Shown piece by piece: positions 40,954-49,667 of a DNA stretch of 64,000 nucleotides. Origin of the DNA: Lactiplantibacillus songbeiensis (GTDB taxonomy: Bacteria; Bacillota; Bacilli; Lactobacillales; Lactobacillaceae); the NCBI RefSeq assembly GCF_005405125.1, contig NZ_BJDL01000022.1, positions 19,354 to 83,353 on the forward strand. Reading direction: 5' to 3'. The position numbers and the translations under genes are program-made. The first letter of the stretch is position 1, and each line of letters begins with the position of its first letter. Under the pieces are notes generated by a model. That model was not told where the DNA came from and did no database searches. It was given only the letters and a program-made list of their open reading frames with translations.

Positions 40954-42222
40954 TTAATTTTCGCTCGTAACGTTTACTTCGGGCACCGTCATTGAGCCTG
41001 CTGGCAAGACAATCACTGACGCTTGATCGCCTTTTTCGGCCAACGCATCGGCAAAAGCGACTTGTAGATCATGATAAGGTTTAAAATGCACATTTCGCAT
41101 TTCCTCATCCGTTAAATCTGAGACCGCCCACGTCTGTGCCCAAGTATCGATCTGTGCCATTTTAGCTGCTTTATGATAACCGAGCTTCCAACTATGATGA
41201 ATCTTCTTTAAGACATCTTCCGGATCTTTTTCCGAGCGCAATAAGTCGTAGAACGGTTTCGGCCCAATCCCAGTCCGGCATTTAGCCACGAGAATCAAGA
41301 TACCGTTTTTATTCAAAGCTAACTTACCGTTATCCAAAGCTTTCTGTGATTGGTACAAATCCACATCCATCGGGTACGGCGCGGTTGAAATCACAATATC
41401 AGCCTTGCGCGGAATGACGACGCCATAGACTTCCTTGGCTTTATCAATCCCGGCATAAAATGACTTGCTCAAGTCCCCCGCTGTAACGGCGTAAATATCA
41501 TGATGACTATCAAGGACCATTTCAATCGCAAAAATATTAATGCCACTCAAAACATGCATCGCATCCATCATATCTTCATGCACCGGATTGCCGTCTAACT
41601 TCAAAGCGCGAGCAGAATCTTGTAACGCTAAATAATGATTTTTTGAAATAGTTTCGTACGCGGCCACGCCTGGTAGGAATGACTTACGCCCGCCCGTATA
41701 ACCGGCAAAGTAATGCGGTTCGATCGAACTAATCGGCACAACTTTATGGGCTTCGGCGACAATCTTATTCAGATACATCGGCGTCCCATTTTGTGAGTCA
41801 CCCAAGTAACTCATCGGATCATTGTGGCAATCATGACAATGGACACGCTGTTGCCGCTTTAAATCTTCATAGATTTCATGGCCAAAAATAAAGTCATATT
41901 CTTCCGGCGTCGGTTCCCGATGAACGCCAGTAGCCACGATAAAATAAATGTTCTTATCTTTAATCATCGGATAGATATGTTGCAACACTTTCGCGGTCGG
42001 CGTTGGCCGCGTCCCATCATTCACAATGAAAACAACCCGTTCATCCGTGTCCATAAATTTTTCGAATGATTCATCAAAGAATGGTTGCTTTAAAGCCTGA
42101 TCAATCGCTTCATTTTCATCGACTGAGGCAACCGGATTCGGATTAAACACGCCCACTAATTGTTGATCTGGCACGTCAATGTTAAACTGTTCACTTTTAC
42201 CATACGGCACTTTTACCTTCAC
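40954..42222 (-). CDS. larA: LarA family nickel-dependent hydroxyacid racemase
   Basis: A 422-residue LarA homologue. His170, Lys180 and His196 in EPHYFAGYTGGRKSFLPGVAA...SKNH correspond by spacing to the catalytic His and the Lys and His that hold the nickel-pincer cofactor in lactate racemase. NDGTRPTPT (68-76) and ATGVHREPT (97-105) are also family motifs. The start is GTG at 42222, with AGGAAAG upstream. Neighbours are malate and fumarate genes, so malate racemisation is a reasonable guess over lactate. It forms an operon with larE. Confidence 0.88.
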   Translation of the reverse strand: MKVKVPYGKSEQFNIDVPDQQLVGVFNPNPVASVDENEAIDQALKQPFFDESFEKFMDTDERVVFIVNDGTRPTPTAKVLQHIYPMIKDKNIYFIVATGVHREPTPEEYDFIFGHEIYEDLKRQQRVHCHDCHNDPMSYLGDSQNGTPMYLNKIVAEAHKVVPISSIEPHYFAGYTGGRKSFLPGVAAYETISKNHYLALQDSARALKLDGNPVHEDMMDAMHVLSGINIFAIEMVLDSHHDIYAVTAGDLSKSFYAGIDKAKEVYGVVIPRKADIVISTAPYPMDVDLYQSQKALDNGKLALNKNGILILVAKCRTGIGPKPFYDLLRSEKDPEDVLKKIHHSWKLGYHKAAKMAQIDTWAQTWAVSDLTDEEMRNVHFKPYHDLQVAFADALAEKGDQASVIVLPAGSMTVPEVNVTSEN

Positions 42223-42271
42223 ATTAATCGCGGCTTTCCTAATTTACTTATCTCAACAAGTGGCTACCCTG

Positions 42272-43162
42272 CTATTGCGCAGTGATATCCATTTTGACTA
42301 ATTCTTCAATTAACTGTTGTTCCGTTTGCGTCGGCACATAACCAGTCCGCATCGCCACCGACACATTGAAGCTGGTTGGCAACGGATCATTGATCGCTAA
42401 GCGCACTACCCCATCATCGGAATTGACGATGTCGCGCACTAATAAGCCCACACCTAAGTTGGCATGCACGAGTCCTTTTTCCCAGGAAATATCCGGCGTA
42501 CTATAGATAATCGGTGGATTAATTCCCGCATAGTCGCAATAAGCTCGAAAGGCCCCGGGATGCACAAACTTACCGGTTAACCCAATGAATTTCTCATTAG
42601 CGAGTTCTTTAAAGTCAATACTCGTGTGATCAGCCAAACGATGCTCCGGACTCACAATCACACAAAACGGCCGACTACCAAGATGAATCGCCGTAATGCC
42701 TGAGACTTCTAACGGCTTATACGAGCCTAATAACGCAATATCGATATCACCATGCTCTAATAACGTCAGCAACTCCCCGGAACCGGTCTCGGTAATCGCC
42801 AGTTGCGGCAAAAAGCCCTTATTCAAGAGTTCACCAGCAATATTGGTAAAATACATCGTCCCAATAATTGGCGGCAAACCGAAACGAATCTTAGGTTGTT
42901 TCGTACTGTCGATTTCGCGATGCGCCAAATCGATATTCTGCTGAATCAGCTGCGCATTTTTATATAACAATTGCCCGGCCCGGGTGATTTCAGTCCGTTG
43001 ATGACTGCGGTCTTGGGCGACCAGCTTGGCTTGAAACTCTTTCTCCAACCGATGCACTGCTTGCGTGACAGCGGGTTGAGATACCTCAAACTGCTGGGCC
43101 ACCAGCGTATAATTTTTATGTTCAACTAAGGCTCGAAAATAAGCCAAATCTCGCGTATTCAT
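42272..43162 (-). CDS. LysR family regulator, MleR-like (second copy)
   Basis: A LysR protein of about 296 residues starting NTRDLAYFRALVEHKNYTLVAQQFEVSQPAV, paralogous to the one at 38779. The winged helix and effector domain are complete. The ribosome binding site is weak; starts at 43162 (ATG), 43165 (ATG) or 43171 (GTG) are possible. It is read in the same direction as larA-larE, 49 bases upstream, and so may regulate them and the dicarboxylate transporter before it. An inverted repeat TTGACCG...CGGTCAA (43252-43276) lies upstream. Confidence 0.85.
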   Translation of the reverse strand: MNTRDLAYFRALVEHKNYTLVAQQFEVSQPAVTQAVHRLEKEFQAKLVAQDRSHQRTEITRAGQLLYKNAQLIQQNIDLAHREIDSTKQPKIRFGLPPIIGTMYFTNIAGELLNKGFLPQLAITETGSGELLTLLEHGDIDIALLGSYKPLEVSGITAIHLGSRPFCVIVSPEHRLADHTSIDFKELANEKFIGLTGKFVHPGAFRAYCDYAGINPPIIYSTPDISWEKGLVHANLGVGLLVRDIVNSDDGVVRLAINDPLPTSFNVSVAMRTGYVPTQTEQQLIEELVKMDITAQ

Positions 43163-43322
43163 CATGCCCACTCATTTCTCTAATCGTTGGTCCGTTTAAT
43201 TTCACCATTTAATCGACTAAAAGCCCCCAACAGATCAACACGCTTGACCGTTACGGGACTTTCAATCGGTCAAAATAAAGCTAATGACCAAACACTTTTC
43301 ATTTAATGATGTTACGCCCAAC

Positions 43323-44741
43323 TTACCACATGCCGAGTAGTTTCATCCATAGCGAACCGGCACCAATCCAAATGATAAAGTACACAATCCCTAAGATGGC
43401 ATTCATCCGCCACCATTCATTCTGCGTTACATAGCCCGAACCAAATAAGATTGGTGCTGGACCGTTACTGTAATGCGTCGTGGAAGCAAACAAGTTACCA
43501 AAGAAACCAAGCATCAAAGCTGCGAGTAACCCCGGGACGTGGGCTGAAATAGCGACACCAAGAAAGGCACTATACATGGCACTAACATGCGCCGTGGAGC
43601 TGGCAAACAAGTAGTGACTGTAGAAGTAGGCCAAAATAATGACGACTAATACGATAATCCAGTTCAAACCACTCATGGCCCCAGCAATCGCTTTACTCAA
43701 CCACGGAATAAATCCGGATTCGTTCAATTGCGTTGCCATCATGACCAAGACAGAGAACCAAGTTAAGGTGTTCCACGCACCGGTTTCCTTAGTAACATCT
43801 TGCCACGATAAGACCCCAGAAAGCAAGAGCAATGATAAGGCAATAAAGGCCGTCAAGGTGGCATCGATGCCCGTCATACTGCCAGTGACCCATAACACCA
43901 GCGCAATCACAAAGATCCCGCCCATGAACTTTTCTGGTACACTGATTTTACCCATTTCACTCAACTGTGATTCTGACCATTGCTTGGCATTCGGTGTTTC
44001 CTTAACTTCTGGCGGGAACATCTTGTAGATCAAGAATGGCACGACAATCAATGAAATAATCCCGGGCACTAATCCGCCTAAGAACCAGTTCATCCACGTA
44101 ATGTGAATCCCCATCGTCTTCGCTAATGATTGTGCTAAGGGGTTCCCAGCCATAGCGGTTAAGAACATTGCTGACGTAATAATGTCCCCTTGAAATTCAG
44201 AATACATTAAGAATGAGCCGATTTTACGTTGGGTGCCTTTTTTCGGTGACGAGCCAAATGCTTCCGATAATGAATTAATGATCGGATACATAATCCCACC
44301 GGCTCGAGCCGTGTTACTTGGAGTGGCTGGTGCTAAGACCAGATCAACCCCAATTAGGGAATAGGCTAGGCCCAACGTGCGTTTCCCGAACAGCCGCACG
44401 AATTGCAAGGCCACCCGCCGACCAAGACCAGTTTTGATGAATCCCCGGGAGATGAAGAAGGCCATAACAATCAGCCAGATACTCCCATTCCCAAAACCAG
44501 CAATCGCTGTATCTAATGGGACTTGCTTCGTTAAAACCGCCACGGTGAAGCCTAAAATGGCCACCCCACCAATGGGTAATGGCTGCGTGATACAGCCAAT
44601 AATCGTCGCCACAAAGATGGCAAACATATACCAGGCGCCTAACGATAACCCAGCTGGCCGCATCGGACCCATAAACCAGAGAATCAGCCCGACAACTATC
44701 GGAGCGATAAACTTCTTGTATTTTACTTTTTCCAGAGACAT
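43323..44741 (-). CDS. DASS family dicarboxylate transporter
   Basis: A 472-residue transporter of the divalent anion:sodium symporter (CitT/SLC13) family with 11-13 helices. Helical-hairpin signatures include APATPSNTARAGGIMYP and ASTTHYSNGPAPILFGSGYV, both with conserved substrate-site Ser/Asn/Thr. It likely exchanges C4-dicarboxylates such as malate, fumarate and succinate across the membrane. It begins 27 bases after the fumarate reductase gene, so import of fumarate or malate is linked to its reduction. Confidence 0.9.
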   Translation of the reverse strand: MSLEKVKYKKFIAPIVVGLILWFMGPMRPAGLSLGAWYMFAIFVATIIGCITQPLPIGGVAILGFTVAVLTKQVPLDTAIAGFGNGSIWLIVMAFFISRGFIKTGLGRRVALQFVRLFGKRTLGLAYSLIGVDLVLAPATPSNTARAGGIMYPIINSLSEAFGSSPKKGTQRKIGSFLMYSEFQGDIITSAMFLTAMAGNPLAQSLAKTMGIHITWMNWFLGGLVPGIISLIVVPFLIYKMFPPEVKETPNAKQWSESQLSEMGKISVPEKFMGGIFVIALVLWVTGSMTGIDATLTAFIALSLLLLSGVLSWQDVTKETGAWNTLTWFSVLVMMATQLNESGFIPWLSKAIAGAMSGLNWIIVLVVIILAYFYSHYLFASSTAHVSAMYSAFLGVAISAHVPGLLAALMLGFFGNLFASTTHYSNGPAPILFGSGYVTQNEWWRMNAILGIVYFIIWIGAGSLWMKLLGMW

Positions 44742-44768
44742 GGCGCCGCTTCCTTCTTTTTTACGAGT

Positions 44769-46163
44769 TTACTTTTGCAAATATTTGAAAACTTGTTGAC
44801 CAGCTTGCCGACCGAAGATGACCGTTTCAGCAATTGAGTTGCCGCCAATCCGATTATTTCCGTGTAATCCGCCGACAACTTCCCCAGCTGCGAACAACCC
44901 GTTAATCACTTGTTTAGCTGGCGTCAAAACTTGGGTCAAATGGTTAATCGAGACTCCGCCCATCGTGTAATGGACAGCGGGCGCAATGTGGATTGAGAAG
45001 AATGGGGCTTTCACAATCGCCCGATCCATCCCAGTCGTCCGCTTAAAGTCAGCATCTTGATGACCATCCACCGCGGTATTCCACTTAGCAACTGCGGCAG
45101 TTAAGGTATCAGCATCCAAGCCAGTGGTTTGGGCTAATTCAGCGATTGTATCGGCGGTCTTAACCAACCCAATATGGTCATAGAACTCTACGGCCTTGAC
45201 CCGATCGCGGATACCTTGATCAAAGATAAGGTAAGCCCCGGTACCGCCAAGCGCATCAATCGCTGCGGTCACGTTCTTCCGTGTATCCAATTCGTTTACA
45301 AAGCGGTCACCATTTTTATTAACTAAGATGGCCCCTTCACCCCGAACCGCTTCACCAATCAAATAAGCATGATCCGTATCTTGTTGCACCGTTGGATGAA
45401 CTTGGACTTGATCCATATCGACTAAGTTAGCGCCAATTGTTTGGGCTAATTGAATCCCGTCACCAGTCGCACCCGGTTGGTTCGTGGTATTGTAGCCCTT
45501 TAAATCTTGACGGTATTTCGTCAATAAGGCTTGATTAGCCCCGAAACCACCAGTTGCCAAGACCACGGCACCAGCTTTGATTGTCTTTTCACCAGTCGCG
45601 GTGGTCACCTTAACCCCTGTCACAGTTTCATCCGCCGCTTGAATTAATTCGGTCACTTTTACATCGGTATATAATGGAATCTTTTCTTGAGCAACTTGTT
45701 TCAATAATTCGGTAACTAAGAACCCACCAATGGGCGCCATTGAACTTGGCCGATGGGTCCGCATCGTACTCATTCCGCCAGTAATCGTTAAGTCGTCCAA
45801 GATAATGTTATGGTCGGCTAACCAATCGATGGCTAAAGCACTGTGTTCAGTAAAGTATTTTAACAACTCAGTGTTATTCTTTTCGCCGCCACCCTTATAC
45901 GTATCGGCATAAAAGTCTTCATAACTATCCACGATATGATGATTCAATTGCACTTCGGTCTCGGCGGCATTCATCCCGGAAGAAGCTCGATTCGTGTTCC
46001 CACCAATTTTTGGCATTTTTTCTAAAATAACGGGTTTCAAGCCAAGTTCATGGGCTTGCACGGCACTGGTCATCCCAGCGGCACCGGAACCAATGACAAC
46101 GACATCGTATTGGTCGGCTAAAGTTGCTAAATCATTGGGTACAAAATGAAATTTTTCTGCCAT
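44769..46163 (-). CDS. frdA: FAD-dependent fumarate reductase (flavoprotein, soluble type)
   Basis: A 464-residue flavoprotein. The FAD motif VVIGSGAAGMTSAVQAHELG is at the N-terminus, followed by NTNRASSGMNAAET. Catalytic-region motifs RTHRPSSMAPIGG and VHPTVQ are present, and the C-terminus has GGVSINHLTQV, AAGEVVGGLHGNNRIGGNSI. It reduces fumarate to succinate. There is no N-terminal FMN or heme domain and no signal peptide, so it is probably cytosolic and uses another electron donor. It is cotranscribed with a dicarboxylate transporter. Confidence 0.9.
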   Translation of the reverse strand: MAEKFHFVPNDLATLADQYDVVVIGSGAAGMTSAVQAHELGLKPVILEKMPKIGGNTNRASSGMNAAETEVQLNHHIVDSYEDFYADTYKGGGEKNNTELLKYFTEHSALAIDWLADHNIILDDLTITGGMSTMRTHRPSSMAPIGGFLVTELLKQVAQEKIPLYTDVKVTELIQAADETVTGVKVTTATGEKTIKAGAVVLATGGFGANQALLTKYRQDLKGYNTTNQPGATGDGIQLAQTIGANLVDMDQVQVHPTVQQDTDHAYLIGEAVRGEGAILVNKNGDRFVNELDTRKNVTAAIDALGGTGAYLIFDQGIRDRVKAVEFYDHIGLVKTADTIAELAQTTGLDADTLTAAVAKWNTAVDGHQDADFKRTTGMDRAIVKAPFFSIHIAPAVHYTMGGVSINHLTQVLTPAKQVINGLFAAGEVVGGLHGNNRIGGNSIAETVIFGRQAGQQVFKYLQK

Positions 46164-46203
46164 CTTTAATTACCTCTCTTATTTAAACGCACAATTTCCA
46201 AAA

Positions 46204-46246
46204 CATGCCTGCTTTCAATGTCAAAGTCGCATCAAACGCAGGCATG
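46204..46246. repeat. Inverted repeat in the frdA upstream region
   Basis: CATGCCTGC (46204-46212) pairs with GCAGGCATG (46238-46246) with 25 bases between. It lies 41 bases upstream of the frdA start and could be an operator or leader hairpin. Confidence 0.45.
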
Positions 46247-46281
46247 AATTTTATTCAAATTAATTCAGTATTTGTGATCAC

Positions 46282-46439
46282 TTGCCGCTCCGGTTGGTCT
46301 GGATTGACGCTGGAACGTGGTGGCCACGTTTGCAAGCCAAAGTGCGGTCTTGCAAGCCGGGCTTTGACTAACCCGAGCCAAATCACTCGGCTAAGTCAAA
46401 TGTCACCACTGAGCGTCATCCAGCCCGCCCTGCGCTAGT
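46282..46439 (+). repeat. Structured intergenic repeat, B type, sense (copy 15)
   Basis: TTGCCGCTCCGGTTGG, CTGGATTGACGCTGG...CAGCGTCATCCAG pairing, TTTGCAAG..CTTGCAAG around CCAAAGTGCGGT, TTTGACT/AGTCAAA. Very similar to copy 7 except for the compensating change in one inner stem. Confidence 0.92.
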
Positions 46440-46483
46440 CACAATGGGCTATTTTAAGGTGTCACATACTTACTTAGTCGCAG

Positions 46484-46645
46484 TGACCAGGATGTTCACC
46501 GTGTCGAGTCAGTTAGACCGGTGATTTTCCGGTCTTAGTGACTGGGCCGACTTTTAAGACGTGTTTTTCGGCTTAAAAGCGCCCTGCAGACCGCATTTTG
46601 GCTGCAGGTCTGCCCCACCGTGAACGTCCTGATCAACGGAGACGG
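46484..46645 (-). repeat. Diverged four-arm copy of the structured repeat (copy 16)
   Basis: Outer stem GACCAGGATGTTCACC...GGTGAACGTCCTGATC. Inner arms: AGTCA.TTAGACCGG/CCGGTCTTAGTGACT with GTGATTTT loop, CTTTTAAG/CTTAAAAG, and CCTGCAGACC/GGCTGCAGG with the ACCGCATTTTGGC loop. It has one more arm than other copies and ends CAACGGAGACGG. It begins 16 bases after the fumarase stop. Confidence 0.75.
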
Positions 46646-46661
46646 TTAATCAGATCATGGC

Positions 46662-48047
46662 CTAATGTTGAACGATATTGGTCATATCGATTGGCACCAT
46701 CCATTCGTCGTATTGCGCTTCGGTAACTAAGCCGGATTTAATCGCGGCGACTTTTAAGGTCGTCCCGTCTTTTTCAGCTTGTTGCGCAATCGTGGCACTT
46801 TCGTGATAACCGATGTGTGGTGATAAAGCAGTTACGGTCATCAATGAACGGTCAACCAATTCTGCCATCCGATCGGCATTGACGGACAAGCCATGGATCA
46901 TCTTGTCAGCAAAACCAGTCATCGTCCCAGCTAATAATTCAGCGGATTCCAAGAAAGCACTGATTAGCACGGGTTTGTAAACGTTCATTTCAAAGTTACC
47001 TTGACTGGATGCCATGCCGACAACGACATCATTACCCATAACCCGAACGGCAGCCATCGTTACCGCTTCAGCTTGAGTTGGGTTAACTTTACCTGGCATA
47101 ATTGATGAACCGGGTTCGTTAGCTGGAATGTTTAATTCGCCATAACCAGCACGAGGACCGCTACCTAAGAAACGCACATCGTTAGCAATCTTCATTAGAT
47201 CACTCGCCAATGTCTTAATAGCCCCGTGAACCACATTTAACCCAGAATGAGCAGCTAAACCGTAGAACTTGTTTGAATCAGCCGTAAATTCAACCCCATA
47301 AAGTTCAGTCATCTTTTTAGCGATGATTTCAGCAAAATGTGGTGCAGCATTCAAACCAGTCCCAACGGCCGTCCCACCCATTGCTAATTCGCTCAAGGTT
47401 GGGTTCAATTGTTTCAAGAAGGTCAAATCATGTTCAACCATGCTAGCCCAACCGCTGACTTCTTGACCAAACGTCATTGGTGTAGCGTCTTGCAAATGGG
47501 TCCGGCCGATCTTAACTACGTGCCAGTATTTCTTTTGTTTTTCTTTTAATTCAGCTAATAAATGCGCCGCAGAGTCTTCCAACTTATCAACAGCAACCGC
47601 CGCGGTAATGTTCATAGCAGTTGGGAAGATATCGTTTGAACTTTGACCATGGTTAACGTCATCGTTTGGTAAGATTTCAATGTCGGCATTGATCTTGCCA
47701 GCCATATGAGCGACCACTTCGTTGACGTTCATATTCGTTTGTGTCCCAGAACCAGTTTGGTAGATCACCAATGGAAAGTCTTTGCGTAAATCTTCATCGT
47801 CTAAGCTCAATAACTTATCAATCGCTTGCACAATCAAGTCAGCCTTTTCAGGCGCAATGGCGTCAAGTTCTTTGTTAGCAACCGCCGCCGCCTTCTTGAT
47901 TTGTAGTAAGGCTTTGATTAATTCCAAAGGCATTTTAGCGCCAGTGGGGAAATTATTGCGGCTCCGTTCAGTCTGGGCACCCCATAATGCGGTTGCCGGA
48001 ATTTTAACTTCGCCTAATGTATCTGATTCGACTCGATAATTTTCCAT
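46662..48047 (-). CDS. fumC: Class II fumarate hydratase
   Basis: A 461-residue fumarase that interconverts malate and fumarate. The family signature GSSIMPGKVNPTQAEA is present, with QTGSGTQTNMNVNEV and NHGQSSNDIFPTAM active-site segments. The ATG has GGAGG 8 bases upstream. It feeds fumarate reductase downstream in the pathway; together with the malic enzyme and LarA paralogue it forms a malate-fumarate-succinate module. Its upstream region carries a good cre-like site. Confidence 0.95.
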   Translation of the reverse strand: MENYRVESDTLGEVKIPATALWGAQTERSRNNFPTGAKMPLELIKALLQIKKAAAVANKELDAIAPEKADLIVQAIDKLLSLDDEDLRKDFPLVIYQTGSGTQTNMNVNEVVAHMAGKINADIEILPNDDVNHGQSSNDIFPTAMNITAAVAVDKLEDSAAHLLAELKEKQKKYWHVVKIGRTHLQDATPMTFGQEVSGWASMVEHDLTFLKQLNPTLSELAMGGTAVGTGLNAAPHFAEIIAKKMTELYGVEFTADSNKFYGLAAHSGLNVVHGAIKTLASDLMKIANDVRFLGSGPRAGYGELNIPANEPGSSIMPGKVNPTQAEAVTMAAVRVMGNDVVVGMASSQGNFEMNVYKPVLISAFLESAELLAGTMTGFADKMIHGLSVNADRMAELVDRSLMTVTALSPHIGYHESATIAQQAEKDGTTLKVAAIKSGLVTEAQYDEWMVPIDMTNIVQH

Positions 48048-48129
48048 GATGAAACCTCCATTTGATTTTGATTACGAATGTGAAATTAGTAACAACTCAT
48101 TTACAACTTGATTCTAACCGCCCCTGAAA

Positions 48130-48193
48130 GTTATAGTCAAACTCATTATTACCGATAAGTTTTACTTATGAGGTTGATTTGACAACGTTTTCA
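48130..48193 (-). promoter_or_regulatory. Fumarase promoter with upstream cre-like site
   Basis: On the minus strand TTATCG (48153-48158), a 17-base spacer and TATAAC (48130-48135) could be the promoter. TGAAAACGTTGTCA (minus, 48180-48193) matches the cre consensus at 13 of 14 positions and lies about 22 bases upstream of the -35 box, a position more typical of CcpA activation than of repression. Confidence 0.55.
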
Positions 48194-48312
48194 TCGTGAA
48201 TAAATAGTGGTTTTCGAAAATCAACATAAAAAATTTTAACTTTTTTATCTGTTTATTTATTCACATTAATTAAACTGACTAACGGTTCTCACCCTAAAAA
48301 GACATCGAGCTG

Positions 48313-48321
48313 TGTTATAGT
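48313..48321 (+). promoter_or_regulatory. Extended -10 promoter of the 103-residue hypothetical gene
   Basis: TGTTATAGT (TGN then TATAGT at 48316-48321), 29 bases before the GTG start; no good -35 is seen. Confidence 0.5.
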
Positions 48322-48349
48322 TAAGGGTACCTAATTGGAGGGATTTATT

Positions 48350-48661
48350 GTGGATAATGCAACATTAAAAGCTTATTTAGCCGACAATTCGCAAGTTGTC
48401 GCTATTTTCATGGAGAAGGCGACTGACTTTTTAAACAAACAGAATATGGAACGTTTACCAGCACGCCGGTATAACGACGCCGAAATCAACCGCCAAGCTG
48501 AAAAATTACTTGATAAAGTGATTGATACGTTACACGATAAGATTGCCCCTCACACGCGTGACGACAGTGCCGCTGCATGGGAACAATTCTTGGGCACTAA
48601 TGATGTGCTTGATGATCTGGAACTTTCAATGAATGAAATGAGCTTTGAACAGGAAGATTAA
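48350..48661 (+). CDS. Hypothetical protein, 103 residues
   Basis: Starts at GTG 48350 because GGAGGG lies 7 bases upstream. The product is acidic and helical with no transmembrane segment, signal peptide or cysteine, and a C-terminus rich in Glu, Asp and Met. I do not recognise the family. It is divergent from the fumarase gene and followed by its own terminator, so it is an independent unit. Clean start, terminator and codon pattern support it as real. Confidence 0.8.
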   Translation: MDNATLKAYLADNSQVVAIFMEKATDFLNKQNMERLPARRYNDAEINRQAEKLLDKVIDTLHDKIAPHTRDDSAAAWEQFLGTNDVLDDLELSMNEMSFEQED

Positions 48662-48694
48662 TCTTAAGCGATGGGATTGATTTTACTGATACGT

Positions 48695-48726
48695 ATCAGC
48701 TAGTTTAACGGCTAGCTGATTTTTTA
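48695..48726 (+). terminator. Intrinsic terminator after the 103-residue gene
   Basis: ATCAGCTAG (48695-48703) pairs with CTAGCTGAT (48712-48720) around a short loop, followed by T6. Confidence 0.88.
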
Positions 48727-48942
48727 TCACCTTTAAATCGACCTAACTTCAAAACATAGCTCCACTTGCTAACCGATGCCGGGCTAACTAAGCGTGACCA
48801 CCCACCAAATCTAACTCAGCAAGAAACTTGACACCACAGTTTAATCCATCAAGTTTTTTGTGGTTTACACTTGTAAAATATGTCTATATCGGTCATAATA
48901 CTGGTATACACCAATGGGGGATTATCATAGAGGAGAAGCAGT

Positions 48943-49395
48943 ATGTCTAACCAACCGGCAGCAGTGGCAACTCTGTACTTTAAGTTGCGAAATGGAGACG
49001 GCTATTATCAGCTTCGCTGTGAATGTGGTCCAGACCACTTTGTTATCAGTCAGATTCGTTGGCCTGCCTTCAAAAATTTCTTTTCACTGAAGTATTGGCG
49101 CACACACTTTGAGATTGATCGCGCCATGCTACCGTTATTTGTCGATGATGTCATGGGCATTATTCAACCGTGGCATGATCATTACGACTTGTTAGACACG
49201 TCTCAGCCTAATCATGACCAATGGGAAGTCATTGTTTCCAATTCAGATTGGCATACGACCCAAAAACGTTATGATGGCAAGCTCGTGCAAGCCACCAACT
49301 ACCTTCATCGTAGTGGTGTGGGGGCTTATCCAACCGATTTTCAGCAATTATTAGATTTAATCCAACATTACGAGATCATCGGCAAAGCCAATTAA
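48943..49395 (+). CDS. Hypothetical protein, 150 residues
   Basis: A soluble 150-residue protein with GAGGAGA 6 bases before the ATG. It is rich in Trp, His and Tyr (for example RWPAFKNFFSLKYWRTHFEID and HDHYDLLD). No motif or family is recognised. TTGTAA (48869 region) and CATAAT with a 17-base spacer form a plausible promoter, and a strong terminator follows, so it is a single-gene unit. The AT-rich 48727-48942 gap also carries a short dyad AAACTTGA...TCAAGTTT. Confidence 0.8.
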   Translation: MSNQPAAVATLYFKLRNGDGYYQLRCECGPDHFVISQIRWPAFKNFFSLKYWRTHFEIDRAMLPLFVDDVMGIIQPWHDHYDLLDTSQPNHDQWEVIVSNSDWHTTQKRYDGKLVQATNYLHRSGVGAYPTDFQQLLDLIQHYEIIGKAN

Positions 49396-49439
49396 AAAAA
49401 CGACCTGACAACTTTTAAACGCTGTCAGGTCGTTTTTTT
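49394..49439 (+). terminator. Intrinsic terminator after the 150-residue gene
   Basis: AAAAAAACGACCTGACA pairs with TGTCAGGTCGTTTTTTT; strong 16-17-bp stem overlapping the stop codon region. Confidence 0.9.
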
Positions 49440-49483
49440 ATGACTACTATCGCTAAACTAAGCTTCGTGCTAGTTGAATTAAA

Positions 49484-49639
49484 TTGCCACTCTGGTTGGC
49501 CCAGAATCGGCTGAAACGTGGTGGCCACGTTTTCGAGCCATAGTGCGGTCTCGAAAGCCGGGCTTTATCTAAGTCGGAAAATCACCGACCAAGATAAACG
49601 ACACCACTGAGCCAATTCTGGCCCGCCCGGCGTTAACTA
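49484..49639 (+). repeat. Structured intergenic repeat, B type, sense (copy 17)
   Basis: TTGCCACTCTGGTTGG, CCAGAATCGGCTG, GGTGGCCACG, TTTTCGAG..CTCGAAA around CCATAGTGCGGT, TTTATCT/AGATAAA, ACGACACCACTGAGCC. Here the B module is on the left of the composite unit (about 49461-49851), the reverse of the other units. Confidence 0.92.
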
Positions 49640-49667
49640 ACAGTGATTGATTATTTTCAGTTCAGCT

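Noticed and set aside
43639..44028. 129-codon plus-strand frame inside the DASS transporter gene, and similar long antisense frames at 44377-44799 and 55927-56319
   Set aside because: They are antisense to strongly supported genes, have no ribosome binding site and encode low-complexity products.
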